DNA of 64,000 nt from Aeromonas diversa CDC 2478-85 (GCF_000819805.1 NZ_CDCE01000031.1:1-64000); one strand, 5' to 3'; counted from the first letter of the stretch, positions 25,863-33,643 are shown. Numbers and translations are program-made. Notes: generated by a model from the letters alone, not told the origin.

Positions 25863-26279
25863 ATGAAACAGTTTGCGTTTTTCCTCGGTATCACCCTGGG
25901 GGTGATCCTCATCCTGTTCGGCACTGTGGTCATCTTTCAGGCGCTGCCTGCTGCCCTCGATGTGCTGGAGATGCCGAGCCGAATTCCCTTCGTACGTGAG
26001 GTCTACAACTGGTTGATGACCAGTGCCAATGGGCTAACGGCCAATCTGGAGCAAAACTTCCTCGAAGCCTTCCAGACAGTGCTCAAGCTGATCCTGCTGA
26101 TGGCCTTCCTCTGGGTCTGCGTCAAGCTGGTCCACATGGGGGTCATCATCATCAGGGCGGGCGTGGATCTTATCCGTACCTCCATCGAATTCGGCACCCG
26201 GCCGTCTCAGCCGTCAGCCGAGCATCCGACGCTGACGCATCAGGAGCGTCCCCGAGAGCGGGATCGCTATTACCCCTGA
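25863..26279 (+). CDS. Small membrane protein of unknown function
   Basis: 138 aa. Two hydrophobic segments, about residues 5-27 and 75-97, suggest an inner-membrane hairpin with a short periplasmic stretch between. The C-terminal tail, rich in Pro, Arg and Glu, should lie in the cytoplasm. I do not recognise a family. The ATG at 25863 is chosen because it directly precedes the first hydrophobic segment; upstream residues are not conserved-looking. It is divergent from the binding protein at 24978 and ends at a terminator. Confidence 0.7.
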   Translation: MKQFAFFLGITLGVILILFGTVVIFQALPAALDVLEMPSRIPFVREVYNWLMTSANGLTANLEQNFLEAFQTVLKLILLMAFLWVCVKLVHMGVIIIRAGVDLIRTSIEFGTRPSQPSAEHPTLTHQERPRERDRYYP

Positions 26280-26283
26280 ATGA

Positions 26284-26315
26284 CAGAGGCCACCCTGGGG
26301 TGGCCTCTTCCTTTC
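26284..26315 (+). terminator. Rho-independent terminator
   Basis: AGAGGCCACC / GGTGGCCTCT stem followed by TCCTTTCC, just after the small membrane protein. Confidence 0.65.
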
Positions 26316-26324
26316 CATTGCGCT

Positions 26325-27536
26325 TTAGTTCAGCAGCTTCTCCAGCTCGGCTTCGGCGGCCGCACGGACATCTTCTGTCGTGGTAGTGTTCTTTGGCGCC
26401 GCCTTTTCCTTGCTGGTGGGCAAGGCATTCGCGCCCTTGGTGTTCTGAGCCTGTGCGACGGGCGCTTTGGGTTGGGTCGCAGCCGAGACGGGCGTGTCTT
26501 TGGCTGGCTCCGGCTGGCTCACCTCTGCCGGACGGCTCGCAGGTGCTGGTGGTTGCGTGGACGCTGTGCTCGGTGGTGAGGGCGGCGTCATCGCAGCGTT
26601 TGGCTTCCCGGTCGATGGGGTGGCGGAGGGCGTCACCCCAGAGCCTGCATTGGTCTCCGGTGAGCTTGCCGGCTCCGACGCCGCGGCTTGGGGGGCCGAG
26701 ACCTGTGGGGTGGACGTAGCGGCCGATGCAGCCTTGGAATCGGATCTTGAGCCGGTCTGGGGGAGTGGCGGGATTGCGCCGGCAGGAGTGGGTTGTGCGT
26801 TGGTGGCCACCGGCTCGACCGCCTGAGCGACCACGGCTGCCGGTTTGGCCGCCGCTGTGGGGGCTGGGTTGACCACCACCGCTTGGCTGACGGCGTCGTT
26901 GATGCGGCGTGTTGCCGTTTTCTGAGCCTGGGTGGCGGTTTGCGCGGCGCCACTTCGGGCTCCTTGCAGCAGGCTCTGGGCACTGCCCTGTACCAGGCCG
27001 CTCACCGCCTTCTGTGGGTTGCTCAAGACTCCCAAAGCCGAACCGACGGCGCCCAGAGTCGACGCACTGCTCGCGGCAGCGCCTTGAGTGGCCGCAGCCG
27101 GCGCCGTGGGGTCCCAGCCTTGCATGGCCTCGGGCCAGCTTGGCTGTGAGCCCGGCTCGGCAAACACCTTGGCCCCCTGCTGGTCGACCAGCATGACGGC
27201 CATCTGGTTGGTGTCAGAGTTCCACACCAGCCCCGCCTTGTCGCTCAGGCCGGGCACCGTGCGTGACAGGGTATAGAAGAGGGGACCCTCTTGCTGCAAT
27301 TGATCGGCCGTCTTGAGCAGCGTCACTGTGGTGTCGTAGTGAGGGCCCAAAATGGAGACCATGCGATCCTTGACCAAGGGCTGCTCGAACAGGTTAACCT
27401 CGTTAGGATCGAAACCGACCAGGGGCTTGAGCAGGGCCCACATCAGTTGGCTACCCGGGGAGATCAGCAAGGGGGCGACACATCCGCTCAGCATCAGGCT
27501 GATCAGTGCCACCTTGATAAGGGAAACAACACGCAT
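26325..27536 (-). CDS. Ala/Pro-rich lipoprotein
   Basis: 403 aa. A lipoprotein signal with lipobox LMLSGC (Cys19) predicts membrane anchoring. Residues 20-130 look ordered and contain WALLKPLVGFDPNEVNLFEQ and GLVWNSDTNQMAVMLVDQQG. From about 130 on the chain is low-complexity, dominated by Ala, Pro, Thr, Ser and Gln, a likely disordered spacer. A charged helix (AAAEAELEKLLN) ends it. The ATG at 27536 starts the signal peptide. I do not recognise the family; the Ala/Pro stretch could span peptidoglycan, like other cell-envelope lipoproteins. Confidence 0.75.
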   Translation of the reverse strand: MRVVSLIKVALISLMLSGCVAPLLISPGSQLMWALLKPLVGFDPNEVNLFEQPLVKDRMVSILGPHYDTTVTLLKTADQLQQEGPLFYTLSRTVPGLSDKAGLVWNSDTNQMAVMLVDQQGAKVFAEPGSQPSWPEAMQGWDPTAPAAATQGAAASSASTLGAVGSALGVLSNPQKAVSGLVQGSAQSLLQGARSGAAQTATQAQKTATRRINDAVSQAVVVNPAPTAAAKPAAVVAQAVEPVATNAQPTPAGAIPPLPQTGSRSDSKAASAATSTPQVSAPQAAASEPASSPETNAGSGVTPSATPSTGKPNAAMTPPSPPSTASTQPPAPASRPAEVSQPEPAKDTPVSAATQPKAPVAQAQNTKGANALPTSKEKAAPKNTTTTEDVRAAAEAELEKLLN

Positions 27537-27726
27537 TGAAACAGGTCCAAAACGAAATAGAGGGGGTGTACAGGCCCGCCGGCGGTGCGATGCTGTTGTA
27601 CAGCAAATGGCCAGGCGAGTCGGCGCGCAGGCTATCACAGTGGTCATGGAAAGCCAGAGGGAGGTGATTAATATTTTCTCGCTCTGGGTCGCTCTAACAG
27701 GGGAACAAGGCAGAAGGAGTCGTACC

Positions 27727-28020
27727 ATGAAATGGTGTCTGTTGGCTGTGCTGGGCGGACTGGGCTTGGGGGCACATGAGGCCAAGGCCGAAGGAGATGC
27801 CCGCTTGCTGCTCCCCATCAATCCGGGGGAGCGGGTCTGTTGGTATGAGGATCGCCGTTACAGCCAGGGCGCGGTATTGGATCTGGAGAGCGGCCCGCTC
27901 GTCTGCGCTCCCCAAAACGAGCAGGAGAGCAACGGGCCATTAAGTTGGCACGCCCTCTCGTCCAAACCACAGCAACCCAAAGCCGAGAAGGGGGAGAAGC
28001 GTCTGCGGGCCGGGGCCTGA
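27727..28020 (+). CDS. DUF1496 (YnjH-like) exported protein
   Basis: 97 aa. A signal peptide ending near AKA is followed by NPGERVCWYEDRRYSQGAVLDL and a second Cys (PLVCAPQ), the conserved pattern of DUF1496 seen in E. coli YnjH. The two Cys may form a disulfide in the periplasm. The C-terminal tail after residue 70 is Lys/Glu-rich and not conserved. AAGGAG precedes the ATG. It is divergent from the lipoprotein at 26325 with a gap of about 190 bases. No function is known for this family. Confidence 0.75.
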   Translation: MKWCLLAVLGGLGLGAHEAKAEGDARLLLPINPGERVCWYEDRRYSQGAVLDLESGPLVCAPQNEQESNGPLSWHALSSKPQQPKAEKGEKRLRAGA

Positions 28021-28104
28021 GGGGTTTTATTGATCCAGCTAAAGACAGGGGGAAGCGGTTTATCGCATAATGCCCGCCCCTGTCGTCACTGCTGGAATCT
28101 ATCC

Positions 28105-28212
28105 ATGTCCCGTCGCTTCTCCAACACTCATCGTCGTCGCAATAGCTGGTGGTACAAGCGTGTGCTGGCTCGTGAGCGCGCAGAGCGTGAGGCCCGCTCC
28201 GTTCGGGATTGA
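28105..28212 (+). CDS. Very basic 35-residue protein
   Basis: MSRRFSNTHRRRNSWWYKR begins a 35-aa product with over a third Arg or Lys. It resembles no family I recognise. It could bind nucleic acid or membrane phospholipid. CATAAT (28065-28070), with AAGACA 18 bases upstream, is a possible promoter. The ribosome site is weak (GGAA). The stop lies 19 bases from the end of the convergent argR-type gene. Reality rests on composition and start context only, so check conservation. Confidence 0.5.
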   Translation: MSRRFSNTHRRRNSWWYKRVLARERAEREARSVRD

Positions 28213-28231
28213 TAGAGAGCGCTGATCGACG

Positions 28232-28723
28232 TCAGTGCGCCTTCTTCAGGGTGCGGATCACCGCATCCTTGGTCTGTTTGGTTCGGCTGATGTGCCTTGG
28301 CGCCACCAGCACCACATCATTACCGGCGACGGCCCCCATGATCTCCGGATCGGCATGGCGATCCAGCATACGAGCCACCACGGTAGCGGCACCCGGTGTG
28401 GTGTGGATCAGCACCAGCTGATGGTTGCTCTCCACGGATTTCACCATGTCGTGGATCGAGCGGGTACTGTCTCCGTGTTCCAGTTGTTCTTCCACCAGGG
28501 TGTAGATCTTCTTGCCGCTGGCATTCTGTGCCTTGGCCACCCCGAGACGGCGCAGTAGTCGGGAGACGGTGGACTGGCTGATATCGGGGAAACCGAAGTG
28601 GGCCAGCTCGCGGCGAATCTCATCCTGAGTGCTGTAGCAGTGGCGGGCGATGATTTCGCGGCAGGCATCCAGTTGGGCGGCGTCGTGGTTAATCTCGCTA
28701 TGCCCCGACAAGGTCTTCACCAT
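28232..28723 (-). CDS. ArgR-family transcriptional regulator
   Basis: 163 aa. An N-terminal winged helix (DISQSTVSRLLRRLGVAK) and the C-terminal arginine-binding trimer domain (HTTPGAATVVARMLDRH, GAVAGNDVVLVAP) match the ArgR family; the Asp pair of the arginine site is in part kept (GND where E. coli has GDD). The ATG at 28723 follows AGGAGG by seven bases. It may be a second ArgR or the only one; E. coli argR is next to mdh instead. Palindromes lie directly upstream (28776-28810), so autorepression is likely. It stands before pyrBI on the same strand, downstream of its terminator. Confidence 0.85.
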   Translation of the reverse strand: MVKTLSGHSEINHDAAQLDACREIIARHCYSTQDEIRRELAHFGFPDISQSTVSRLLRRLGVAKAQNASGKKIYTLVEEQLEHGDSTRSIHDMVKSVESNHQLVLIHTTPGAATVVARMLDRHADPEIMGAVAGNDVVLVAPRHISRTKQTKDAVIRTLKKAH

Positions 28724-28775
28724 AGAGCGCCTCCTCACGGCACAACGTCAGCATCAATATTCGTTCAAGTCGGTT

Positions 28776-28810
28776 TTATGCAGAGTAATTATCTGCATAA
28801 GGACTATGCA
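28776..28810 (-). promoter_or_regulatory. Candidate operator of the ArgR-family gene
   Basis: TTATGCAGA-N7-TCTGCATAA (28776-28800) has perfect 9-base arms, and TGCATA-N5-TATGCA (28794-28810) overlaps its right end, giving three TATGCA-type half sites. The spacing differs from the 18-base E. coli ARG box, so it may be specific to this paralogue. It covers the probable promoter of the argR-type gene. Confidence 0.55.
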
Positions 28811-28876
28811 TTCGTAAAACCCTCTACACAGGGCGGGAATTATAGCTGACCGGTCGAAAACCGATGTGACAGGGCT

Positions 28877-28903
28877 CAAAAAAGGGCCCAATAGGGCCCT
28901 TTT
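28877..28903 (-). terminator. Rho-independent terminator of pyrBI
   Basis: Minus-strand stem GGGCCC / GGGCCC with TATT loop followed by six T, 25 bases past the pyrI stop. Confidence 0.8.
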
Positions 28904-28927
28904 AGTCACTATTAATGCATAAACGCC

Positions 28928-29386
28928 TTAGAAGAGGGCGCTGACGATGTCCTGGGTGAAGGACTTCTCGCAGTATTTACACTTCATGCGCACCGAGTCT
29001 TTCACCTCACGCACGGCAAAGTGGCTGGAGACCGGTTCCTGATGGGAGATGCAGTTGGAGTTGGGGCACTCGAACACCCCTTCGATGAACTCGGGCAGTG
29101 CCAGCTGGTGCTTCTTCACCACCTCGAACTCCTCGATGATGTTCACCGTTGCCTTGGGGGCGAACAGGGCCAGCTGGTTGGCCTGCTCTTCGGTCAGGCG
29201 AGTGTTCTCGATCTTGATGAGATCCTTCTTGCCCAGCGCCCCGGATTTGAGGTTGAAGCCGACCGTGATGCGCTCGCTGGTCTCAACCAGCTGGAACAGC
29301 TTGAGGATCTTGATGCCTTGCCCGGCCGGGATATGGTCGATGACGGAGCCGTTACGGATGGCTTCTACTTGCAGTTTCTCAGACAT
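28928..29386 (-). CDS. pyrI: Aspartate carbamoyltransferase regulatory chain
   Basis: 152 aa. It forms the allosteric dimers of the ATCase dodecamer, binding CTP/UTP (inhibition) and ATP (activation). The N-terminal allosteric domain contains [20 protein letters not shown]; the C-terminal zinc domain has four Cys in FECPNSNC and KCKYC, which hold the zinc that contacts the catalytic chains. The ATG at 29386 is chosen because the upstream part of the frame belongs to the pyrB end; GAGGGGAAG lies just upstream. It is 10 bases after pyrB. Confidence 0.97.
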   Translation of the reverse strand: MSEKLQVEAIRNGSVIDHIPAGQGIKILKLFQLVETSERITVGFNLKSGALGKKDLIKIENTRLTEEQANQLALFAPKATVNIIEEFEVVKKHQLALPEFIEGVFECPNSNCISHQEPVSSHFAVREVKDSVRMKCKYCEKSFTQDIVSALF

Positions 29387-29396
29387 ACTCTTCCCC

Positions 29397-30317
29397 TCAG
29401 ACAGTTTCATTCAGTACCAGTGACAGCAGCGCCTGACGTGCGTAGACGCCATTTTCGGCCTGCTCGAAGTAGGCGGCATGCGGTGTCTTGTCCACCGCGA
29501 CCGTGATCTCGTCGACCCGCGGCAGCGGGTGGAGAATCTTCATGGTCGGCTTGGCGCCCTCCAGGGTCGGTACGTCCAGAATGAACTTGGCGGCCATGTG
29601 CTTGTACTCGGTCTCGTCGAAGCGCTCTTTCTGCACCCGGGTCATGTAGAGGATGTCGAGCTCTGGCATCACCTCTTCCATGGTCTCGTGCACACTGAAC
29701 GGGATCCCCTTCTCTTCCAGCTCCTCGCAGATGTAATCCGGCATCGCCAGGGCCTCGGGAGAGATGAAGAAGAAGCGGCAGTTGAACAGACTCAGGGCCT
29801 GGGCCAGGGAGTGTACGGTACGGCCGTACTTGAGATCCCCGACGAAGGCGATGTTGAGGTTGTCCAGGCGTCCTTGCGTCTCGTGGATGGTGAAGAGATC
29901 GAGCAGGGTCTGGGTCGGATGCTGGTTGGCACCGTCACCACCGTTGATGACAGGCACCGAGGAAAACTCGGAGGCAACCCGGGCTGCGCCCTCACGGGGG
30001 TGGCGCATCACGATGGCATCGGCATAGGAGCCGATGATCTTCAGGGAGTCGGCCAGCGTCTCGCCCTTCTTGGCGCTGGTGTTGCCACCGTCGGCGAAAC
30101 CGATGATGTTGCCACCGAGACGCTGTACCGCGGTCTCGAAGGAGAGGCGGGTGCGGGTAGAGGGCTCGAAGAAGCAGCTGGCCACTAGCTTGTCTTGTAG
30201 CAGGCGGCGGTTCGGGTCGGCCTTCAACCGTTGTGCGGTTGCGACCACCAGTTCCATCTCGGACCGGGTCAGGTCGGAGATGGAGATGACATGTTTCTTA
30301 TAGAGTGGATTGGTCAT
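29397..30317 (-). CDS. pyrB: Aspartate carbamoyltransferase catalytic chain
   Basis: 306 aa. It condenses carbamoyl phosphate with aspartate, the first committed step in pyrimidine synthesis. [12 protein letters not shown] is the carbamoyl phosphate loop; [15 protein letters not shown], and HPLPRVDEI near the C-terminus, are further active-site motifs. The ATG at 30317 has GGGA nine bases upstream; an earlier ATG (30326) has no space for a ribosome site. The stop codon of the leader peptide overlaps this ATG (ATGA), which suggests translational coupling. It is followed by pyrI. Confidence 0.97.
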   Translation of the reverse strand: MTNPLYKKHVISISDLTRSEMELVVATAQRLKADPNRRLLQDKLVASCFFEPSTRTRLSFETAVQRLGGNIIGFADGGNTSAKKGETLADSLKIIGSYADAIVMRHPREGAARVASEFSSVPVINGGDGANQHPTQTLLDLFTIHETQGRLDNLNIAFVGDLKYGRTVHSLAQALSLFNCRFFFISPEALAMPDYICEELEEKGIPFSVHETMEEVMPELDILYMTRVQKERFDETEYKHMAAKFILDVPTLEGAKPTMKILHPLPRVDEITVAVDKTPHAAYFEQAENGVYARQALLSLVLNETV

Positions 30318-30490
30318 CGTCTGCATTCCCTTTGACTGAGGTGGGGGGGCAAAAAAAAAGCCCCTGAAACAGGGGCTTTTTTCAAAATGAATTGGGGATC
30401 GACGGGTCGGGAGCCAATAAAAACGGCGCCGGTACGGTGCGGAGCACCGAAGGAGGCGACACTGTATGGCAGCTTTATTGGCGATAACAT
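30314..30490 (-). CDS. pyrBI leader peptide (PyrL-like)
   Basis: 58 aa, encoded from ATG 30490 after AGGG at seven bases. It reads [20 protein letters not shown], continues across the attenuator hairpin and stops (TGA) overlapping the pyrB ATG. In E. coli, coupled transcription and translation of the 44-residue PyrL lets RNA polymerase pass the attenuator when UTP is low: ribosomes close behind stop the terminator hairpin forming. The same geometry holds here: a consensus promoter, a ribosome site, U-runs, and a hairpin inside the leader frame. Its sequence is not similar to E. coli PyrL, as expected. Confidence 0.75.
   Translation of the reverse strand: MLSPIKLPYSVASFGAPHRTGAVFIGSRPVDPQFILKKAPVSGAFFLPPHLSQRECRR
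30351..30382 (-). terminator. Attenuator of pyrBI
   Basis: Minus-strand GCCCCTG-TTT-CAGGGGC (30360-30376) followed by nine T. It lies inside the leader peptide frame, 34 bases before the pyrB ATG. UTP-sensitive attenuation is inferred from E. coli pyrBI. Confidence 0.85.
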
Positions 30491-30517
30491 AACCAGACCC
30501 TGAGCAAAATCGGAAGG

Positions 30518-30545
30518 ATTATAGTGGCGAAAAAATCCTTGTCAA
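30518..30545 (-). promoter_or_regulatory. pyrBI promoter, full sigma-70 consensus
   Basis: On the minus strand TTGACA (30540-30545) and TATAAT (30518-30523) are separated by 16 bases. Both hexamers match consensus exactly; a strong promoter upstream of an attenuator is typical of pyrBI. The start site should be near 30511. Confidence 0.85.
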
Positions 30546-30584
30546 AACATTATTTCAATGGCCGATTTTGGTGGGTGAAAACGT

Positions 30585-31127
30585 TTATTTGTCGGTAACG
30601 GGTTTGCAAATCCACACCGCGTGACGGTTTTGCAGGGGATGACCTTGCTGTGCCATGCAGCGCAGGTAGGCGAGACGATGGTGCCCTTCCAGCAGGGCAT
30701 AGGGGCGTGGCATGGGTGTGCCGTCCGGGTAGCGATCCCCCTCGGCGGGGGCCAGCACTATGATGGGTTCGGGCCAGGTGCCCTGAGTCAGCATGTACTC
30801 GGCCAGCCAGGAGCGGCGCACATAGCGGTTACTGCGCAGCATCTCACTCCAGCGATCGACCACTTCCATGTGCCGGGTGTTGATGTCGCTGCAGATGATC
30901 TCGCCGTCGAGCCAGGCCGGGACTACCTCGATGCGGGAGAGATCGATAAAGCTCCAGTTCGACTCGAAGCCACGCCAGTGGCGATAGAGCCACTGGGCCA
31001 GCAGATTGGGAGGAATGCCGGGCAGCAGGGGGCCGACCCGGATCAGATAGTCGGCCAACGATTCGGTTTGGGTCTCATCGCGAAAATTGAGCGGGGCCAG
31101 CTGTTGCAGCAGCCTGTAATTGAGCAT
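30585..31127 (-). CDS. Hypothetical protein with ParB-like motif
   Basis: 180 aa, no signal peptide or membrane segment. I do not recognise a named family. The C-terminal part has YALLEGHHRLAYLRCM, which resembles the GHHRxxA nucleotide-binding motif of the ParB/sulfiredoxin-like fold. The centre (EVVPAWLDGEIICSDINTRHME, RYVRRSWLAEYMLTQG) is rich in aromatic and charged residues. It lies upstream of the pyrBI promoter on the same strand, not in the operon. Function unknown. Confidence 0.6.
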   Translation of the reverse strand: MLNYRLLQQLAPLNFRDETQTESLADYLIRVGPLLPGIPPNLLAQWLYRHWRGFESNWSFIDLSRIEVVPAWLDGEIICSDINTRHMEVVDRWSEMLRSNRYVRRSWLAEYMLTQGTWPEPIIVLAPAEGDRYPDGTPMPRPYALLEGHHRLAYLRCMAQQGHPLQNRHAVWICKPVTDK

Positions 31128-31258
31128 CTTGGTCTCCCTCCCTGCACCCTGTCTACCCTACTCCCAAAGTCGGTGCTTGCCCACCCTAAGGGATAAAGTC
31201 GGCTATAAAATCAGCGGGTTATCTCCTGCTAATACCAAAAACAGGCCAATTCGACGTA

Positions 31259-31281
31259 ACTTTGTGCAAACGGTACAAAGT
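31259..31281. repeat. Inverted repeat upstream of tRNA-Trp
   Basis: ACTTTGT-N9-ACAAAGT, perfect 7-base arms, about 50 bases before the tRNA -10 element. It could be a regulator or FIS-like site; no proof. Confidence 0.35.
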
Positions 31282-31295
31282 GCTTAAAAAAAGCC

Positions 31296-31323
31296 TTTAC
31301 CTTTGGTCTGCGCTTTGTATAAT
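31296..31323 (+). promoter_or_regulatory. Promoter of tRNA-Trp
   Basis: TTTACC (31296-31301), 16 bases, TATAAT (31318-31323), ending 16 bases before the mature tRNA 5' end. Confidence 0.6.
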
Positions 31324-31339
31324 TCGCCTCGTTCTCTGC

Positions 31340-31416
31340 AGGGGCGTAGTTCCAATTGGTAGAACAGCGGTCTCCAAAACCGATGGTTGCGGGTTCGAGT
31401 CCTGCCGCCCCTGCCA
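31340..31416 (+). tRNA. trpT: tRNA-Trp (anticodon CCA)
   Basis: 77 nt with encoded CCA. The acceptor stem AGGGGCG/CGCCCCT, D arm GTTC/GAAC, anticodon loop CTCCAAA, and T arm GCGGG-TTCGAGT-CCTGC all fold normally. The anticodon stem GCGGT/ACCGA has a G27-A43 mismatch at its first pair. The D loop has one base more than E. coli tRNA-Trp. It is a single gene with its own promoter and terminator. Confidence 0.97.
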
Positions 31417-31426
31417 TTTCTTCCAG

Positions 31427-31451
31427 AAAAGCCGGCCTAGTGCCGGCTTTT
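31427..31451 (+). terminator. Terminator after tRNA-Trp
   Basis: AAAAGCCGGC / GCCGGCTTTT flanking CTAGT. Confidence 0.85.
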
Positions 31452-31621
31452 CGCTTTCTGGCTTTCCTGGTTTTCCCCTTAGCTCCTTTTATGCCTTTTG
31501 TCGCTGCCGGTTTTGTCAAGCGCGGCCAGCCTGTCCCTGTGCTACACCTTGCTGCGTTGCCCGCGGCCTGGCGCCCGCACCGCGGGGTGGACGAGGGCGT
31601 GATACTCAAGGAGAGCGACTC

Positions 31622-32992
31622 ATGAACAAGGCGGTGGAGATGCACCGGACCCCGGCCCATGCCGGTGGCTGGATGCCCAAGGATCAGACCCATGTCGAAC
31701 GCTGGGTGCAGCGCCTGCGCCACGCGGTGACCCATCACCCGCGTCCGTTGGTGGCCCCGGTGGCCGAGTTCAAGGCGCTGGTGGAGGGGGATCCGACCCT
31801 GCACCTGCAGGCCGAAGCCATGTTCGAGGAGGCCTGGCAGCACAAACACCTGACCCCGCTCGGACAAGTCGAGGTGCGCAGCTTCGCCGAGTTCTTGCTG
31901 CTGCTCAACGGCATCATGACCACGGCCCCCGAGGCCTATGAGGATCTGCAGACGCAAGAGCCGGCCGGCCTCATCGGTTTTCCCATCAACGCCCTGCTCA
32001 ACTGGCCCATGGGCACGGTCGCCGGCTACGGCTTCTTCGCCAATGAGCTGGTCAACCAGCAGCTGAAGAAGGTGCTCGCCTACTGGGCCGAGTTCCTGCA
32101 AAGCCCCGCCTCCCGTTATGTGCTGACCGAGTCGGTGAGCCCCCTCGACCGGCAGACCCTGATAGTCCCCTGGCTGGGGGCGCTGGCCAAGTCGCAGATG
32201 GTGGCGGTGGCGCGCGGAGCCCTGGGGGAGGGGGATAATCCGACGCCGGCGCAGTTCGAGGCGATCTTTAACTGCACGCCGGGGGCCGAGTATGAAGGCT
32301 TCGCCAGTTGGGATGACTTCTTCACGCGCACCTTCCGCCCTGGTGTACGGCCGGTGGCGGCGCCGGATGATGACGCCATCATCGTCAACGCCTGCGAGTC
32401 CGCACCCTTGCAGGTGGTGAAGAAGGTGCAGCGCCAGGAGGCCTTCTGGCTCAAGGGGCAGCACTACTCCCTCGACAACCTGCTCGACTTCGACCCGCAC
32501 GCCGCCGAGTTCGTCGGCGGTACCGTCTATCAGGCATTCCTCAGCGCCCTCAGCTATCACCGCTGGCACAGCCCGGTGAGCGGGACCGTGCGTTCGGTCA
32601 AGGTGGTCAACGGCAGCTACTACCTGGCCAACCGTTATCAGGGCTTCATCAACCCGGCGGGTGCCGATCCGAGTGCCCCCAACCAGTCCCAGCCTTTCCT
32701 CACTGCGGTGGCCACCCGCGCCCTCATCTTCATCGAGGCGGACAACCCGCGTATCGGTCTGATGTGTGTGGTACCGGTGGGGATGGCCGAAGTGTCGAGC
32801 TGTGAGGTGACGGTGCGCGAGGGCCAGCGGGTCGAGAAGGGGGATCCGCTCGGCATGTTCCACTTCGGCGGCTCCACCCACTGTCTGCTGTTCCGCCCCG
32901 GCGTCGAGCTCGAGTTTGACTTCTACGGTCAGCAGCCCGGGTTGGAGGCGACCAACCTGAGGGTCAACACGGCGCTGGCACGAGTGTTATGA
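31622..32992 (+). CDS. PsiD/phosphatidylserine decarboxylase-like enzyme
   Basis: 456 aa. The C-terminal two-thirds is a pyruvoyl-type phosphatidylserine decarboxylase (PSD) fold: WDDFFTRTFRPGVRPV, YHRWHSPVSG (His313, His316 region) and the self-cleavage motif GGST (Ser418), which would form the pyruvoyl group. The N-terminal ~170 residues match the extension found in PsiD-like enzymes; fungal PsiD decarboxylates L-tryptophan. No membrane segment is seen, unlike true Psd, so a soluble amino-acid substrate is plausible. AAGGAGAG precedes the ATG. It is 171 bases after tRNA-Trp terminator, in a single-gene unit. The substrate is inference. Confidence 0.75.
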   Translation: MNKAVEMHRTPAHAGGWMPKDQTHVERWVQRLRHAVTHHPRPLVAPVAEFKALVEGDPTLHLQAEAMFEEAWQHKHLTPLGQVEVRSFAEFLLLLNGIMTTAPEAYEDLQTQEPAGLIGFPINALLNWPMGTVAGYGFFANELVNQQLKKVLAYWAEFLQSPASRYVLTESVSPLDRQTLIVPWLGALAKSQMVAVARGALGEGDNPTPAQFEAIFNCTPGAEYEGFASWDDFFTRTFRPGVRPVAAPDDDAIIVNACESAPLQVVKKVQRQEAFWLKGQHYSLDNLLDFDPHAAEFVGGTVYQAFLSALSYHRWHSPVSGTVRSVKVVNGSYYLANRYQGFINPAGADPSAPNQSQPFLTAVATRALIFIEADNPRIGLMCVVPVGMAEVSSCEVTVREGQRVEKGDPLGMFHFGGSTHCLLFRPGVELEFDFYGQQPGLEATNLRVNTALARVL

Positions 32993-32997
32993 CGCAG

Positions 32998-33025
32998 ACA
33001 ACCAGGCCGCCTCTGGGCGGCCTGG
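32998..33025 (+). terminator. Hairpin after the decarboxylase gene
   Basis: CAACCAGGCCGCC / GGGCGGCCTGGTTG stem with a TCT loop right after the stop codon. The T-run is short (TTGCT), so it may be a weak terminator; it is convergent with the TetR gene end. Confidence 0.5.
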
Positions 33026-33028
33026 TTG

Positions 33029-33643
33029 CTAGCGGCGGAGGGGGCTTTCTGGAAGAGAGCAGAGGGAGAGAGCCTGAGCGCCGTCCCAGCCCTTAATCTG
33101 CTCGCGGAGCACGTCGAGGGCACTTTCCAACAGCTCAAACTGACCTGCCTTGCCGAGCACCCGAATTCCCTGCAGCTGCATCACCAGATAGGCGGCCAGG
33201 CTGACGGCCCGCTCCGGGGGTAGGGTGCGACTCAGCACCTTGGTGAAGGCGCGGTTGAGGGCGGTAAACAGCTCGTTGGCGAGGCACTTCACCTCTTCAT
33301 CCGCGACGCCGCGCTCCAGTACGGCATTTTGCATGAAGCAACCATACTGCTGTTCTCGCTGTTTGGCGGCGAAGGCTTCCACCAGATCGAGGAGATCGGC
33401 CAGGGTTCCCTGATCCGATTCGAGCCGTGCCAGCCCCGGTAGCCCCCGGGTATAGAGGTAGTGGCGCAGCGCCTCGCGATAGAGGGTCAGCTTGTCCCCG
33501 TAACTGTTGTAGAGGCTGAAGCGGTTGATGCCGAGGTGATTCACCAGATCGGCCACCGAGGTGGCTTCGTACCCCTTCTGCCAGAAGAGCTCCATGGCCT
33601 GCTCCAGTTTCTCATCCCTGCAAAAATTACAACTTCTTGCCAT
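33029..33643 (-). CDS. TetR-family repressor
   Basis: 204 aa. N-terminal helix-turn-helix with ATSVADLVNHLGINRFSLYNSYGDKLTLYREAL; the C-terminal domain (CFMQNAVLERGV) resembles the TetR_C_16/YcdC-like group. It is divergent from the glutathione transferase gene, with a 100-base gap holding a near-perfect 16-base palindrome over the GST -10 region. It probably represses the two GST genes in response to an electrophile or similar ligand (inference). Confidence 0.88.
   Translation of the reverse strand: MARSCNFCRDEKLEQAMELFWQKGYEATSVADLVNHLGINRFSLYNSYGDKLTLYREALRHYLYTRGLPGLARLESDQGTLADLLDLVEAFAAKQREQQYGCFMQNAVLERGVADEEVKCLANELFTALNRAFTKVLSRTLPPERAVSLAAYLVMQLQGIRVLGKAGQFELLESALDVLREQIKGWDGAQALSLCSLPESPLRR

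Noticed and set aside
31229-32881. Minus-strand 550-aa open frame
   Set aside because: Antisense to the decarboxylase gene and tRNA-Trp, with a tRNA-like stretch translated in it.
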